A DNA stretch of 64,000 nucleotides from Malus domestica (Eukaryota; Streptophyta; Magnoliopsida; Rosales; Rosaceae). Position 1 is the first letter of the stretch. Each line of letters opens with the position of its first letter. The notes beneath the pieces were generated by a model that was not told where the DNA came from, searched no databases, and worked only from the letters and a program-made list of their open reading frames with translations. The stretch spans positions 5,861,501 through 5,925,500 of the forward strand of contig NC_091677.1 in NCBI RefSeq assembly GCF_042453785.1, written 5' to 3'. Shown here in pieces: positions 1 through 13,464 of this stretch. The translations under genes and the position numbers were made by a program.

Positions 1-985
1 TCATCTTCATCTTCCCCGTGGCACCCATCACGCACCCACCCTCTTCCCTCCTCTACACACCCCACCACACCCATCTTCTTACCCATCTTCATCTTCTCCG
101 CAACCCAGAAAAAAAAAAACAAAAAAAAAACGTCAGAGACACCTCCCTGCAACCTATACCCCCACAAACCAAAACCCAGAAACTTTCCCACCCTTCCCCC
201 ACCCCCCCCCCCCCCCCCCCGACCCCAACGAACTCGACCCACCACCACCCTAGCCCAACCGGAAAAAAATTAACTCTCTTCTTCCCACCCTAAATCACCC
301 ACCATGAACCCGAGCTCTCCGACCTCGTGCACTGGAAGCTCGCCCACGCAAATGGCTACCCCTCAAGGCTGCATCTTTTGAACCCCCATTCCTCTCGATT
401 CGATCACGGCCTCCGACCCACCGCTCCGAATCGACTGTGTTCCCGACTGGCTTGGGTTTAATTGGCATTTCTGAATTTTTTTGTAAAGATGTGAAATTGG
501 TGTTGCTTTGTTTGATGGATTTGGATAAACAAAGCAGGGGGTTTGAGGAGGAAGACGGCGACGACGGGACACGGGTGAACTGGAGAAGAAGGATGAGGGT
601 GACGATTTGTAAGGGATGGGAGGTGTGGGTCTGGGGAGAGAGAAGGGATGGGAGGGTGAAGAGGGAGGAAATGGAGAAGTGGGTTGGGGGGTTTCTGGGT
701 TTGTATGGTTTTTTATTTTGATTTGTTTTTTTATAGTTTTATAATTTATTTAGAAGATTTAGGTTTTTAAAAAAAAATTAAAAAATTATTTTTTTTGCCA
801 CGTGGCACAAATGTGACAGCCACATCAGCATTTAACAGATTAATGAATGGAAAATGCAACGGATGTATTATTTTGAAATAAAATAGAACGTGAGGTATGA
901 AAGTGAAATATTTTAAAGATGTTGTATATGGTTGTAATAACCTTAAACCTGAGGGGCTACTATGTAATTTACCCATAATATTACT
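1..985. repeat. Low-complexity tract ending in a possible MULE-type terminus
   Basis: The first ~300 bases are C-rich and A-rich, with a run of about 20 C near 201-221. Bases 300-720 have no recognisable protein similarity. Bases 797-985 hold a G-box-like CCACGTGGC and an AT-rich stretch that resembles the ends of long-TIR transposons seen elsewhere in this window (22298-23346 and about 54750-55010). The tract may therefore be the right part of a DNA transposon whose left end lies outside. No partner repeat is visible, so this is only a suggestion. Confidence 0.25.
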
Positions 986-1203
986 CTTTAATAATCCAAC
1001 TTTGGATCTCGCATGAAATTGGAGGGTCCCTCCCCAAATACCAAACCAAACCCAAAAGAACAAAAATTCAAAGACAATGTTCCTCTTGTTCCTCCCACAC
1101 AACAACAACTAACAAAAATCTCAGACAGGCAGTTGTGGTGGTTTTGTTTGTTGGGGGCCATCATCATCATCATCTTCTTCTTCTTCTTCTCACTCCTCTT
1201 CTA

Positions 1204-4200
1204 ATGGTAGTTGTCCAAGCTTCCAAGCTCAGCCTCCCAAACCCTTCTCTCTCCTCCCCTCCCCAAATAACTTCCCTCCAGTTTGAACCCCATTCTCTCT
1301 CTCTAGCCCTCATGCACTCTGACTCCACTTTTTCTCTCTACCCCTCTCTCTCCTCCCCTCTTTCCCTCTCCTCTCTCCCTCCTCCCCAAACCCTAGTTGC
1401 CCCTCCCTCCTCTTCCTCCACCTTCCTCCTCCTCCAAAACCCAGACCCTAACCCCAACACCCGGACCCTCTTCATTGCATCCGGCCCTCACAGAGGTGGG
1501 TCCCAGGTCCTGCTCAGGTTCTACATTCTGCAGAATCAGAAACAATTCGTGAGGGCTCAAGTCATTTGCACCCAGAAAGGGATAAAATTTGATGGGAAAT
1601 TGGGGGTTTTGGTGGATGCCCATCATGGGGTTTCGATTAAGCTTGCCGGGTCGGTCAATTTCTTCGCCATGTACTCCGTTTCGAGCTCAAAGATATCGGT
1701 TTTTTCTGTGAAAGTGATTGGTGATGGCGACAATGGTGATGATGGGGCGGTTGTGAAGTTGATGAGGTGTGCTGTGATTGAGTGTTGCAAGCTGGTTTGG
1801 TCGATTAGCATTTCGTTTGGGGTCTTGATCTTAGGAGAAGATAATGGAGTTAGGGTTTTTAATTTGAGGCAGCTTGTTAAAGGGCGGGTTCGAAAGGCCA
1901 AGACTTTGAGTTCGAGTTTGGAAAATGAGGGCCGAAATTTGGGTTTTCCTAATGGGGTGGTTGGTGATCATGTGCATAGTAATTTGGGGGATTGTGGAAA
2001 TAAGCAAGGAGGCGACAAATGTGGTTGCGTTGAGGGGAGTTCGGAGATGACTTGCAGTGGTAACTTGTGTGGGAAGAATGATAGGAATTATGTTTCTGGT
2101 AAGTATGCAAATTATGCGTTTTGGTATTACTTTTTGCTGATCTTATCTTACCTGTATGTAGAAAATGCAATGCACAAACGTTCTTTTGTACTTTCAATTA
2201 CGTGTCCATTGCTTGCCCCTTGTTGAGTTAGTACTTAATAGAGTTCGATACTAGAACCCTTTTGCAATGTGAAAGCTTTATGTACTGTTCATCTAAGTAA
2301 TCGAGAACTTAAGAAATCCTATTGGAATTCTGATAACCACGCTGGCTATACAACCAATAAGGAAAGCTAGCGCACTGGGACTGCATTTTTTCCTAAAGCC
2401 TCTGTTTTTCTAAGTTAATGGTAGGCTTATTAGAGTAAATTTGTGTATCTTAGGTTGTGTCTTGAAAATTCGAGCAATCCTCATTACCTGTTATGGGATT
2501 TGTGCAAGAACTGGTAACTCATAAATGAATAGGTGCGGTAGAGGATTATAAAGGTCAAAAGTATTCAGTGTAGTTTTTTCTTGGAAGTTTCAAGGATTGC
2601 CTGTAAGATTTATTGTTTTCATATGATGGAAAAGACTAAGCTTTGATGGCTGGGAAGTTGCTGAAATCCATGTTGGTGCTAACACTTTAGGGGTGTAAGG
2701 GTCAAGGTTTGATGGGGGAAGTAATTCAGGTTAAGAGCAGGGTTTTTTATTTGAAAACTAAAGAAAGAAAGAAATGTGGTTAGCGTTCCTTCAGTCCTTG
2801 ACTTTCAATCATGAATTAAATTAAGTTCGTGATGTTGAAAAATCATTTGATCAAGTGAATGAATAATGTGGTTTTCAATTTATACACGATTCACGCAACC
2901 TGAAAGATCATGATTGGGATTAAAATGACCTACCATGAGTGCCTATAAAAACAGTCCTGTATTACTTCGTTGAAATCTTGGTATCCAGCTCTTTCGGTGT
3001 TCTTGCTACTATTAAAGCGTCATGATCACTTTGTCTTAAGCCAATATAATCTACCCATGGATCTTTATATCCATCCGATAACTTATTGATCCTTATGAGA
3101 AATTCGTGTTACAATGGATGTACACAAACTCTTTCTCACAATGACTGGTCTATCACCAGCACTTGACGGATTAAATACAAGATCTTTTCCATTATATGTT
3201 GTAACTTTAGCTGTAACATATCTATTCGTGTTACTTCTTCTCAAAAAAAAAAAAAAAAAAAAAATCTATTCGTGTTACATTAGTTAGGCCTGTTTCTAAG
3301 CCTGCACTACTTGTATCTTATCTATGCATTTATCTGTATTTCCACTGACAAATTGTTTTTTAGGTATTTCTTGTGGCCTAGGACATGGGTGCTACTCATG
3401 TAAGCAAGGTGCTGTCCTTTGGTTAAAATCATAAGGATGCCTCTAGATGGTAAATCACTGATTAGAAAAATAACTTAACTTTCTTATCATGGAATTGAAA
3501 TCTCTAGCTCATAGACAGATTGCTAACCTCGATGCCCTCGGAAATTGACCCCTTTAGGGCATACAGCATATATAGTTCTGTAGTATGTTCACCGGATAAC
3601 AACACCTGTCCATTTTAGATGGAAGTGACTTCCATTGATTCTTGGTTTTAGATCCACATGGACTTGTGTTGCCATTGGCCAATTCACTAGTGCCTCTAAC
3701 ACTGTGTTTAACCTTGCAGTCAAGCAGAGGTCTGTGAAACTGAAACAAGACTCTTGTGAAGAGGGAGTGTTTTTTGTGGAATTCAAAGGAAAGGAGCTTG
3801 AAACCTCAAAATCGAAAAGAGTGATACCAGCTAAGGCACTTTCTATTGAAGCACTGTCCCCCAACAAATTTCTAGTCTTGGATTCTGATGGAGGTTTACG
3901 CATTTTGCACCTCTCTAGTCCTATAATTGGATTAGAAATAACTTCTTGTGTGCAGCAGTTGCCTCACATTATGAAAGTGCAAAAGCTGGCTGTTCTTCCT
4001 GATATAGATTCAAGTATGCTTATCCAATCCATTGCATTTTAAAGATTTTGTACATGCTACATGTTGGAACACCGAAGGTCTATTGGGTATGCAATATGGG
4101 AACAATAGAAATTGATGATCTTAATGTCATTGTAGTTCATCTAAACTAGACGTAGGTTCAACCATGAGGATACTCTTCAATATATCATTGCCCTCTGAAA

Positions 4201-4764
4201 CTTGGAAAACCTGTCATGATTTTGCAGGAACTCAATATGTGTGGGCATCAGATGGATACAATTCTGTGCAGATGTTGTTGGCATCTCACATGGATATTGC
4301 GGAAAATGAGAAAAATAACAGTGAGGAAAAACTGATTCATGTCTCAGGTATTCATTGTCCCATAATTTACCCTTAATTTTGAAATCATGTCGTATCTTTC
4401 TTTGTAATGTCGAATAAGTTTTCATGAGATTGAAAGTCATGGTCATATGCCCCTTTCTGGTTTTAATTTCCAGTATTTTACACTTAATTCTTTTTTCTGT
4501 GCTAGTTCTTCTCACAATTTTTGCCAGCGAAAGAATTCAAGATCTTATTCCTATGGCTGCAAATGCTATTTTAATTCTTGGACAAGGTATGCGTTTTTTT
4601 TTCTCCTTGTACTTTAGAAATTATTTTGTATGCAATAAGTGTTGATGGATTTCAAATATAGATAAAAGGCTAATAGCTAATTGCTATTTGCCTTAAATTG
4701 CATTACTTGTTACCTCTAAAAGTTTACTTAAGCAGGAAGCTTGTATACGTATGCGATTTCTTGA
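1204..4764 (+). CDS. Plant-specific protein of unknown function, WD40-like flavour
   Basis: Five exons give an unbroken 472-residue protein: 1204-2098, 3720-4013, 4228-4347, 4506-4586 and 4736-4764. Every junction is GT-AG and phase 1. ATG 1204 (MVVVQASK) is preferred over the in-frame ATG 1135, because the latter sits in a CAT/CTT microsatellite typical of a 5' leader. The N-terminal half is rich in Ser, Pro and Leu. The middle contains strand-like stretches such as FLVLDSDGGLRILHLSS, which resemble one blade of a beta-propeller. The C-terminal exons read IQDLIPMAANAILILGQG and end SLYTYAIS, again blade-like. I believe unnamed plant proteins of this layout exist, but no characterised function comes to mind. 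Intron 1 (1621 bp) is long. The frame and splice pattern are seen; the propeller idea is inference. Confidence 0.8.
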
Positions 4765-6060
4765 AGTTGCATAGTTACAACCGCCTTTTCTATTGGTGAG
4801 CAGCTCGTCTTGAATCTATTCACTCAAAATATTTTTTCTTCTTGATCTAAGCTGGTTTCTTTGCAGGACTTCTGAATTCCGGGCCTAGAGGAGCTCAGCC
4901 AGTTTGATTGAGATTCTGGGGTAATGTTCTATTTAAACAATTGAGTGTCAGGACTCGGAAACAAGTTGTCATGTCTAACTATAACTCATTTTGATTTTTT
5001 AGGTGTCCTTGGATCTTTGATTTCCATGGTCCTTGCGTTGTTTATGTTACCAAAGTCTGGAGCTGCAGTTTTCCCCCTTACTCTAAGGTGATAGAGACTT
5101 AGAGAGTGCTGAGCAGTTGAAGGTATGCATGGTCATTTAAATTTTTTGGGAATTGAAACAAAGTTAATTTAGGCTATGGGCGTGGATTTTAATGATAGCA
5201 TGCATTTATTTGCTATATGGTAGTAGAGATACCGATAACAAGGATTCGAAGAAGGATGTGGATTGGTATGATTTGAATCTAGTATTGATTTCTTAATGTT
5301 TGTTGTCACTGTGCGGTTTGCCTCACCGTCACCGAATGTGCGCATGATGCAGTTGAGATCATTCAATCTCATCAAATCTTTTTGCCCTCCTTTTAGGTGG
5401 TATGGGGTCGGGACCAGTTGGGTGCCTGCCCTTGCTTTCCAAATTCTAAGGTTGATTATTTCAGCAACTGAAAGCTACTTCCGTTGTTCAACCAACTTCA
5501 TGAGCTACAACTTAAGGCATACGTGAACGTATTTGCTGGTGGTTCCTGTGTTACCTCAGGTTGTCTACTGGAGAAGTGAACCTGCATTCAACTCAAGGTA
5601 AAACACGCCATCAGAAGTCTTGCAAGTATATTGACTGGTGTGGATGAAACCGGTACTCTTGAGACTTTCAGTTCTTAAATTTTACGAGGCGTGTAATAAA
5701 GCTTTCTGGTCGAAACATTAACTGGGCAAGCGCCCCTCGGTTAATTCTCGTATAATTTTATGCGTGTGGTTCTATCAGGTGCCGTGTTCGGTATTAATGG
5801 GTACCAATGGAAATGAAAATATGGGTTGTTGGAACTCTTTTGCCTTCATTATATTTGCAATCCTGATTGAGCATCTGCTGAGATTTGAAGATCTTCCTTT
5901 AGATGAAGGGGTTGCCCTCAAAGAAACTTGTGTGAATATCAACAGTGTGTGCAATCCTGATTACTGAGCCCGAACTTACATGCAATCAGGACGAATGGAC
6001 GATAATATCGGATCAGATATTTTCTCGTCTCTTTGATAGACTTGGGATATTCTAATTCCA
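4765..6060 (+). other. Probable spliced 3' UTR of the preceding gene and its flank
   Basis: After the stop at 4762-4764 there are further strong acceptors (TTTGCAG at ~4865, TTTTTTAG at ~5002) and donors, but no sustained reading frame. This fits a 3' UTR containing introns, or transcribed flank. No second gene is supported. Confidence 0.3.
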
Positions 6061-6408
6061 ACGTCTCAGTTGCATGTAAGTTTTTCCGAAGAACCATACC
6101 AATAATACTTGACCCGAAAAAAACATAACAAAGGAGAACATTATCCGATCAGATATCTGCTCCTCCTCCTTGAAGTGAGAAGTGAACGCTTTGGAAATTA
6201 AATGAAGAGGGGGGATGGGTGGATCCCACCTGACACTTGATTGGTTGAACTTGAAACCTAGCCTACAGATCAGACAAAACTGACGATTGCGATGATGAGG
6301 TTCCATATGGGGGCGGGGCCTTCTGATCCCCATAATTGGAGGACCGCATGATGGTGAACAATCACATGACATGGAAATGCACTACCACACACGTAAGCCT
6401 TCACTCAC

Positions 6409-6429
6409 TCTCTCTCTCTCTCTCTCTCT
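6409..6429. repeat. (CT)n microsatellite
   Basis: A pure CT run followed by a short CA run at 6432-6441. No gene model could be built around it. Confidence 0.8.
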
Positions 6430-6669
6430 AAAACACACACACAGAGGATCTCTCTTGCTCTCCAGTTCTTGCTATCCACTCTTTTCTTCTCCATCCAGAT
6501 CGAGGTCCAGCCCAGACCGAAAGCAACCCCACATTGTTATATGCTTTTCGTGATCAACTTGTTTGCTGTTTTACAAACCCATTCCCCCAAAAGTGAGAAA
6601 AAACCACATGCAATATCAACATTTGGTTTCTTATCAGAATTTTTATGCACTCTCGTTCGATCAGAGGGA

Positions 6670-6843
6670 AAGGGATCCTCCTAATCCCTTCCATCAAATC
6701 CATCAATTTGGATCCTTGAAAATTAATTCAACGGCTAAAGTTATTATAACTTTTAAAAAAACCCTCTGTTTTTAACCGTTGGATCAAATTTTAAGGGCTC
6801 GGATTTGTGGATTTGGTGAAAGAGATCCGGAAAGGATCCCTTT
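6670..6843. mobile_element. MITE-like element with GGATCC-bearing inverted ends
   Basis: The left end reads AAAGGGATCCTCCTAATCCC. The right end, on the other strand, reads AAAGGGATCCTTTCCGGATC. Both are followed inward by a similar ATCAAATCC/ACCAAATCC stretch. The centre is AT-rich and non-coding. A related diverged copy lies at 11525-11700. No target-site duplication could be fixed. Confidence 0.5.
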
Positions 6844-6849
6844 ATAGAT

Positions 6850-9130
6850 TAGAGAGGTCTAAGGAGGGAATAAATGGTCCCAATTTTAAAATTTTAAGTA
6901 AAGTTCATCTAAATGACATTCGAATGAGGCTGTAATACTCACACACCTGTCATATTTTCCACAAGCACTTCATAATCAAAATAGAACAAATATATGAATA
7001 TAGTAGATATTTGAAAGTTTTTCAATACTTCCTAACATTGAATGATACAGAAAATGAATGGCTGAGATTGAAGATAAAAAATTTAAACAGCTATGAAAAT
7101 CACATATAACAGCTAAAACTTCTGTAACATTGGAGGTGATACTTAGCTCTCATTCAAACTACCATCTCTTAAGTTTTTACAGAAAAATGATATTTACATC
7201 AAATATTTTAATCGGAAATTTTCGTATTTTTGTACCACTGCACTGGTATTTCAGTTGGAGTTCATATGTCCACATTCTTAGTAGTAGCACTAGATATATT
7301 CTGCTTGATCATAGTTTTCTAAGTTATAGAAATTCCCTATGTACAATGTGTGCTCTTTACTAAAAACGGACACATCATCGATAGTGTCAATAATATGATT
7401 GATGTATGGACGCATTATTAATGACATATCAATAACTTGTATTTTATTTTATTTTATTTAAAAAAAGTCTAATTTCATAGCCGGGTTACTTCAAAGTAAA
7501 CCTTCAAACTCTGCTCCTTCTTTGCCTCAAAATGCTGCTGATGCTCATCCCCACCCTTATCATATTTGTGGACTTCGAGTCTACAGTGGTCGGTCGGGTA
7601 GATCAAAGGTCATTTGTAACCCTTTCATGATCTATTCACAAAAGACGCAGGTTTGGCACGGGTACGAAGCTCCAACCCCATCTTCTACAAATCTCTTGCT
7701 GCGGCTTGTTCTTTGCCTCTTCCTTGGTTGCTGATGGTGGCATCGACAGTTCTTGCGTTAGAGGAGTAGTAGGGGTTTCCGGCGTTGTTATTTTGTTTTG
7801 GGACTAAATCCTTGCTTCGAGTCCCATATTTTGTTTCTTGACTGGTCCATATCCTCAACTTGTGCTTTAACTTTGTATTTGAACCTTTTACGTACGTCTG
7901 TTTATTTCATCATTTCCATCATAAAGTACAAGGTTTCATAAACATAGGCAATGTCCTAACTTGAGTTGCATCAACTAGGCAATCACAGTACCTCCATAAA
8001 ACCAATGTTACCCCTAATTTTCACCTGATTACTAACTTTTCTTGACACTTCTCTGCCAAGAAAATACACATTTTCACATAAGTAATCAAATCACATCTCC
8101 CCTGACTTCACTCCCAGCAGTTGCCACTTTCCCCAGTTGGGGAAAATGTTGGTGCACTAAATAATGCACTCACATAATTCAAATGCTAAATTTGGCTGGA
8201 CTGTTAGATATACCAAAAAATTCAACACCATCGTACTATATACATTTGCTAGTCTTTTCATAAAGCAAAACCACAACAAATATTGCTACACTATGACCCC
8301 ACGATCCAGTGGTTATCTATCAATTTTCAGATTCTTTAGATCAATTATATTGTCAGTTTTCACACCTACACCTCTCAAATCTTGGCTCTCTACATAAAAT
8401 CGAGAAGTAAATTATTTTTATACACTATTTTTAACTTTTTACACACCCAATGCTCATCTTTGTTCATTGATTTTCTTTGATTTATTCAGTCTAACGGGGA
8501 GAAATTGATTGGGGGGGAGGGGTGTATGAGGAGACTAAGGGTGTTTGTAAATCACTTCCTATAATGAATTTTGTGATCTTTCAACCTTTTGCAATTCGTA
8601 AAAAATAAAACCAAAGAAAAGTATTGGAAAACTATAGTCCTTATATGAAAGATTCTCTCGTACAATCAAGATATAGTCTTAATGACTTTACTTATCCAAT
8701 AAATGTTTGCTACATGTTTAAAAAGTAAACCACATGTCCAATACTTGATGGATTGACGACATGATAGTATCTCTTTAGCTATACGAACATTTTTTTTTTA
8801 AATGACGAATTATTGATGTTTCGGAAGTAGATACAAGTTATCGATACATTTCAGTGCGCGTCTATTCTTTACTAAAGGACGCCCTAAAAAATTGACCCTT
8901 GATTCAAGCATGTGAAAATCATGTACTGTAAAGTTATAAACTCTGTAATTTTGAAGAGGTTAAAATATAATATTTAGTTCCAAAATTTATACTGCAGTCT
9001 GCAGCTTTTCCCTTCTCTTGTTCCTTTTTCGGTCGAGCTTTCCCTTCTCTATTGGAAGGAGAAAGCGAATGAATTTTTACCCTTTTATGTGTGCGTGTCA
9101 GTTTGTGTGTCATTGGAAGCCAAAGCGGCA
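6850..9130. other. Intergenic tract without a supported gene
   Basis: AT-rich sequence with no splice-consistent reading frame on either strand and no recognisable domain. The small open frames (for example 7130-7363 and 7522-7734) have no conserved features. Confidence 0.5.
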
Positions 9131-9136
9131 ATACAC

Positions 9137-9512
9137 ATTTAGGGCTGGTTTGGTATTGCTGTGCTTTGAAAAAAAGCTGCTGCGAGAATAAGCAGCTGTG
9201 CTGTGAGAATAAGCGGCTGTGAAATAAAGCAGCAGAGTGTTTGGTAAACTTTTTTGTAAAAGTGCTTTTGGAAAAAAATGCAGTCTGATAGTGAGTCTTT
9301 TCATTAAAGGAGCATTGTAGCTCGATGTGCTTTGAAAAAAAGCCAGTTTTCCAAAGCTGCAAATAGCAGCTTCAGCTTTTTCCTTTGATTTCAGCTTATT
9401 CTCACAGCAGGTTCCAAAATAAGCCATTTTTTTCAGTTTACCAAACACCTAAAACCCTCACAGCTTTTTTTCATGGGTGCTTTTTGTTTAAGCACCTCAC
9501 TCCCAAACTAGG
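9137..9512. mobile_element. Foldback MITE-like element rich in AGCAGC/GCTGC
   Basis: The ends are imperfect inverted repeats. The left reads AGGGCTGGTTTGGTATTG. The right, on the opposite strand, reads AGTCCTAGTTTGGGAGTG. Both continue inward to a GTGCTT motif. The interior contains repeated GCTGTGAGAATAAGC-type segments and their complements, so much of the element could fold on itself. Non-coding. The class could be hAT-like, but no clear target duplication was seen. Confidence 0.55.
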
Positions 9513-9840
9513 ACTTCATATGCCATTGTCTTTTATTCGAGCGATATTATAATTTAATTGAAATTACAGTAGTATGATTTGAATTTGAGTATTTAGAGTC
9601 ACGTTACTTTAGCCAACTTGTCCGCTTCCAAGCATGTCGAATACTGCCATGTTTAACTGGACGCACATATAGCAACTCAATTTAAACTACATTACCCAGA
9701 AACAGAAGCGCATTGTACAGATTTTGAAAGTTGCTCTGCCTGTTTTCATGCTTGCTTACTAATTCTAAAACTCAAACCCTCCAAAAAAAAATCTAAATTT
9801 AGAAGGAAGAAGGAAAAGCTCATTCCATATGATCTCCACC

Positions 9841-12800
9841 ATGGAAGACTCACCGTACGGTTCGAGAAGGCGAGACGAGCCGGAGTTCAGCCTGAGAGAG
9901 TGGGCAGTGAAGGCCCGGATCAGCCGCGAAAACCTGAATTCCAGAAGGTTTTCAGCTTCCTATATTCCAAGCTTCAGAGAGGACACAAGGTCTTTCAGAT
10001 CAAACATTACAATCTCCAGCACTGCTTCTTCCCCTGGCTATAACTCAAGAGGTACCCTTCTCTCTACTTCCCTCAAAACCCAAGTTCAAATCCACCATTT
10101 CTCATCAGTTCCTCCACTTTTTTCGCAGATGAAATCGACCCGGCAACGTACTCATTCACCACAGCTCTCAAAGGTACGAAATCATGATCGTGAAAACATG
10201 TTAATTCAATATTCAAATTATAACATATTGTTTCAGAAATTCTCTATGACGTTTGGTCTTTAGTAATTGTTTTTTAATAAAAAAAAAAACGGACATCTAT
10301 TCCATAACCAGACTAATAAACAATGTAGAAATTCTCATGTGCATAACGTCCCATCTTTACTATTGCCTTCTTTATTAAAAAACAGACGTCTGTTCCATAG
10401 CCGAACTAATATATAGGGTTTTGTATTGTTCTTGCAGCATTGCAGGCAAGGTCAGCTTATCATAGTTGGGAAGCGTTATCACCAGAAGGGTTTGTTTTGA
10501 ATTCAAAGTGGAATGAAGCAGAGAAATACATATGCAACCCTCTATCAGGGCAGGTTCCGATGGAGTGTTTATCTGCAAAAACACTTAGCGGAAGATCGTT
10601 TCGCAACGCAACGAATCGAATCACAATGTCTGCACCTCTTGTTTACTCTTCCCACACGAGACCAATCCATACAACCAACATTGCCAAGCCTTCTTTTAAT
10701 CCTACAAAAGAAGATTTGGCTCCTCAATTTCCAGTTCCAGGTTAACCCACGTCATCTTGCTTCTTATTAATCATGTTTCACTCGCAAGCGAATGGTTTTT
10801 CGTGTTGAGAAATGATTTACGCACACCATTTCTTCTCCTTCAACTTTGTTTATTTCTGCTATTTGATTCTTCTTTGACTTATTCAGTCTAAAGGCCGGAA
10901 ATAAACAGGAGTGTAAAAAATTACTCAAGTTCTCGTCATATGATACAAAATTTTCATTCGAAATCTGTTTTTCAATGCAGCAAAGAAAACAGAGGGCATG
11001 ACTAGAGATGTTGGGACTCAAAGCACTCCTCATGATTTGAGTTCAAGTAGTAGTCCTAGCTCTACTTCAACCCCTCCGATCGTAGAGAGATCGTTAAATC
11101 GATTTCGAGGAGGAGATTCGTCTAGAACAAGTGCAAAATTAAAATCTGACTACGAGGTATGTTCTTGCTCATATTTAAGGGTAATTGTAACGAAATATGC
11201 ACAAATAAAACCGATTTGTGTAACTGTTTTAAGATAAGACAGGAAGAACACTATCTATATAACGAGACACTAAATCGAATTATATACAATTTATTATCAG
11301 TTTAGTAACTTTTTCTTGTGTTTTTAATTAGCGATGTGTTTTGGAAGATAGGACAATTAAATGAAGGCTGCATTTTGTGGTTGGTGTCATAAAATTAAAG
11401 TATTCCCTTCAAGGTGGGGGACTAGCAGATTGAATTGGTCCCTCTTTGGTTTCGTGGCACATGCCCATCTTAGTACTGTTTCCTCGATATTTTCCCCCCA
11501 GGTGGCCCTGCTTTCTAGCGAAAAGGAATCATTTTTACCAAGGTCACAAATTCGAACATTTAAAATTTGATTCAACAGATATAAATAGGAACATACTTTA
11601 AAAATTATAATGACTTTAATCGTTGTATCAAATTTTAAAAGCCTAGATTTATTACCTTGATGGACTTGGTAGAAGGGATCCCTTTCCCTTTCCCTTTCCA
11701 GCACATAAACTCTCCTCGGAATATCATTTTGCCTCCAATAAATTGAAAATGTTGGGTAGGGTAAGCTGTCACAAAGTGTTGGACCGTGTGGATTAAGAGT
11801 TGTATTTATAACTGGTCCAAAAGTACTCAAATGCAGTTGGACTTGTTTCGTTTTAATAACGTCTGATCATTTAGCTGGCCAAGATGTTCTTAGTTTTCCA
11901 CTTACATTAAATGACAATATTTAAGCTATTCACGCACTATTATCTTATGAGGCAGTACATGATTGATTAGTAATATGACAGAGAGTTATCTCTAGTGTAA
12001 ATAAGTTTATCTCGTGTCATAGAATAAGTTTCAAAACAATTGGCATGTCCACAATTGTGTTATTTTCTGACCACCTTCTTTTTGTTTTTGTGTGGAACCC
12101 TTAAGATTCTTCAATGCAAATGTTAAAAAGGATTCTTCACTTTTTCTCCTCCCTTTAATCCTTGGGGTTCTCAATGAAAGTGCCCCATCACTGGTATATT
12201 GGTTCATCTTTTTGGAAAAGATAGTCATGTGTTTCAGGGTTTGCTACTTGATGATTTTACCGTTTAAGTACACATTTGTTGCATCTTTGGACTAGGTGAG
12301 TCATGTCCTTTCAAACTTTTTGCTAGGGTTTGTAATCGTCCAATTGTACATGCTATGATGGAGATTATCGTTTCATGGTTTTTGGGACATGTGATCTAAC
12401 ATGGTACTTGGCTGCAGATAGTGGCACCAGTCTAGTCTAGCTCTTGATCCAATGTCACACTTCATTTCAAAATGATGGTCTCCGTCTAACCCCAAGCGAG
12501 CATATGCTTACATATAATCATGATATATTATGGTATTTCTATATCAATTATCACGTAAGTTAAGTGGTTAGGGAGATAGATAACTAAAGATTTTTCGATA
12601 CACATACGTTTTTCTTCTAAAATGAACTTAGTTTTGCACCATCAAACTTTAGACCGAACACAAATTAGGACCGGCTCTTTATTTTACAGACGAGAAAAAC
12701 TAGTTAGGTTAAAAGTGTTTCTTTTTTCATATACCTGAAGGCTCTTACATTATTTTATTTTACTTTCCTTATCAAATTACCAAACTTTTATAAGATGCAA

Positions 12801-12987
12801 CTGAAAAACATATAAAATATTGCAGGTGGAAGTGAAAGATACAAAAGAAACAGAAAGCGAAAAAGAAGAGCAAAAGTGCAGGCAAGGTGGGTGCTTGTCA
12901 TGGATGAGAAAAAGGTATAGAGAGAAACACAAACCAAAAAGCAAGAAGAATATCTTTCTTTCTCATCTGAATCTCAAAGCGTCCTGA
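9841..12987 (+). CDS. Plant-specific basic protein of unknown function
   Basis: Five exons give 298 residues: 9841-10051, 10129-10173, 10438-10740, 10981-11156 and 12826-12987. All junctions are GT-AG and phase-consistent. ATG 9841 has a strong context (ACCATGG); an in-frame ATG at 9829 in a weak context would add four residues. The protein is Arg/Ser-rich at the N-terminus (SLREWAVKARISREN). A central block (KWNEAEKYICNPLSGQ, then VPMECLSAKTLSGRSF) looks like a strongly constrained motif and is, I believe, shared by unnamed plant homologues. The protein ends in a very basic tail (CLSWMRKRYREKHKPKSKKN). A nuclear or membrane-peripheral location is possible but unproven. Intron 4 is 1.67 kb and holds a MITE-like element. 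I do not recognise a function. Confidence 0.82.
11525..11700. mobile_element. Diverged relative of the 6670-6843 MITE
   Basis: Lies inside intron 4 of the unknown gene at 9841-12987. It shares the internal phrase around ATCAAATTTTAA and the right-end GAAGGGATCCCTTT motif with the element at 6670-6843, but the left end is decayed. Confidence 0.35.
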
Positions 12988-13311
12988 GAAAATTAAATTA
13001 TTATTAAGAGCTGAAATTATTAATATTGTAAAAAAAGAAAAAAGAGAAGTGAATATTTGTAGGTAAACGCAGAGATTTTCCGTGTCTCTTGAGAAATCTT
13101 TCGCAGAGAGGAAGAACAAAGAACAATCAATCAATGTATTATTATGTTTATGTTTTGTTAGTATTTTGGGTCAGTGATGATGTTAATGTTTTTGTTCTTG
13201 CTGTGTTCAAATTGGCCGACAGCTTTGGGCTTCACGTGCATGCTTTTTGTTTGTGTGCTTTGGAAAATGGTAGCTTGAGGAGCAACTATAAGATATTTAG
13301 GATTCAAAATA

Positions 13312-13464
13312 TGGAAAACTAATGAAAAATATTTGAAAATTTTGAGTTTTAACTATAAGGACAAAATAAAGGGTAAAGTGAATGGTACCAGGTTAACTTT
13401 TTAGTGTAAAAATGTGATTTTTCGTTAAAGTGAACAGTACCGGAAGCTTTTTGTTAAAGTTCTC
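13312..13464 (+). mobile_element. ~154-bp Mutator-like MITE, copy 1
   Basis: One of five related elements here (also 35923-36069, 40742-40895, 42561-42715 and 52869-53025). They share GGAAAACTAATGAAAA at one end, GGACAAAATAAAGGGTAAA inside, and TTCGTTAAA near the other end. This copy is flanked by the 9-bp direct repeat TTCAAAATA (13303-13311 and 13465-13473). That size fits Mutator-type insertion. Confidence 0.75.

Noticed and set aside
5764-5967. 67-codon frame with a hydrophobic stretch
   Set aside because: No homology or splice support; probably the 3' UTR or flank of the first gene.
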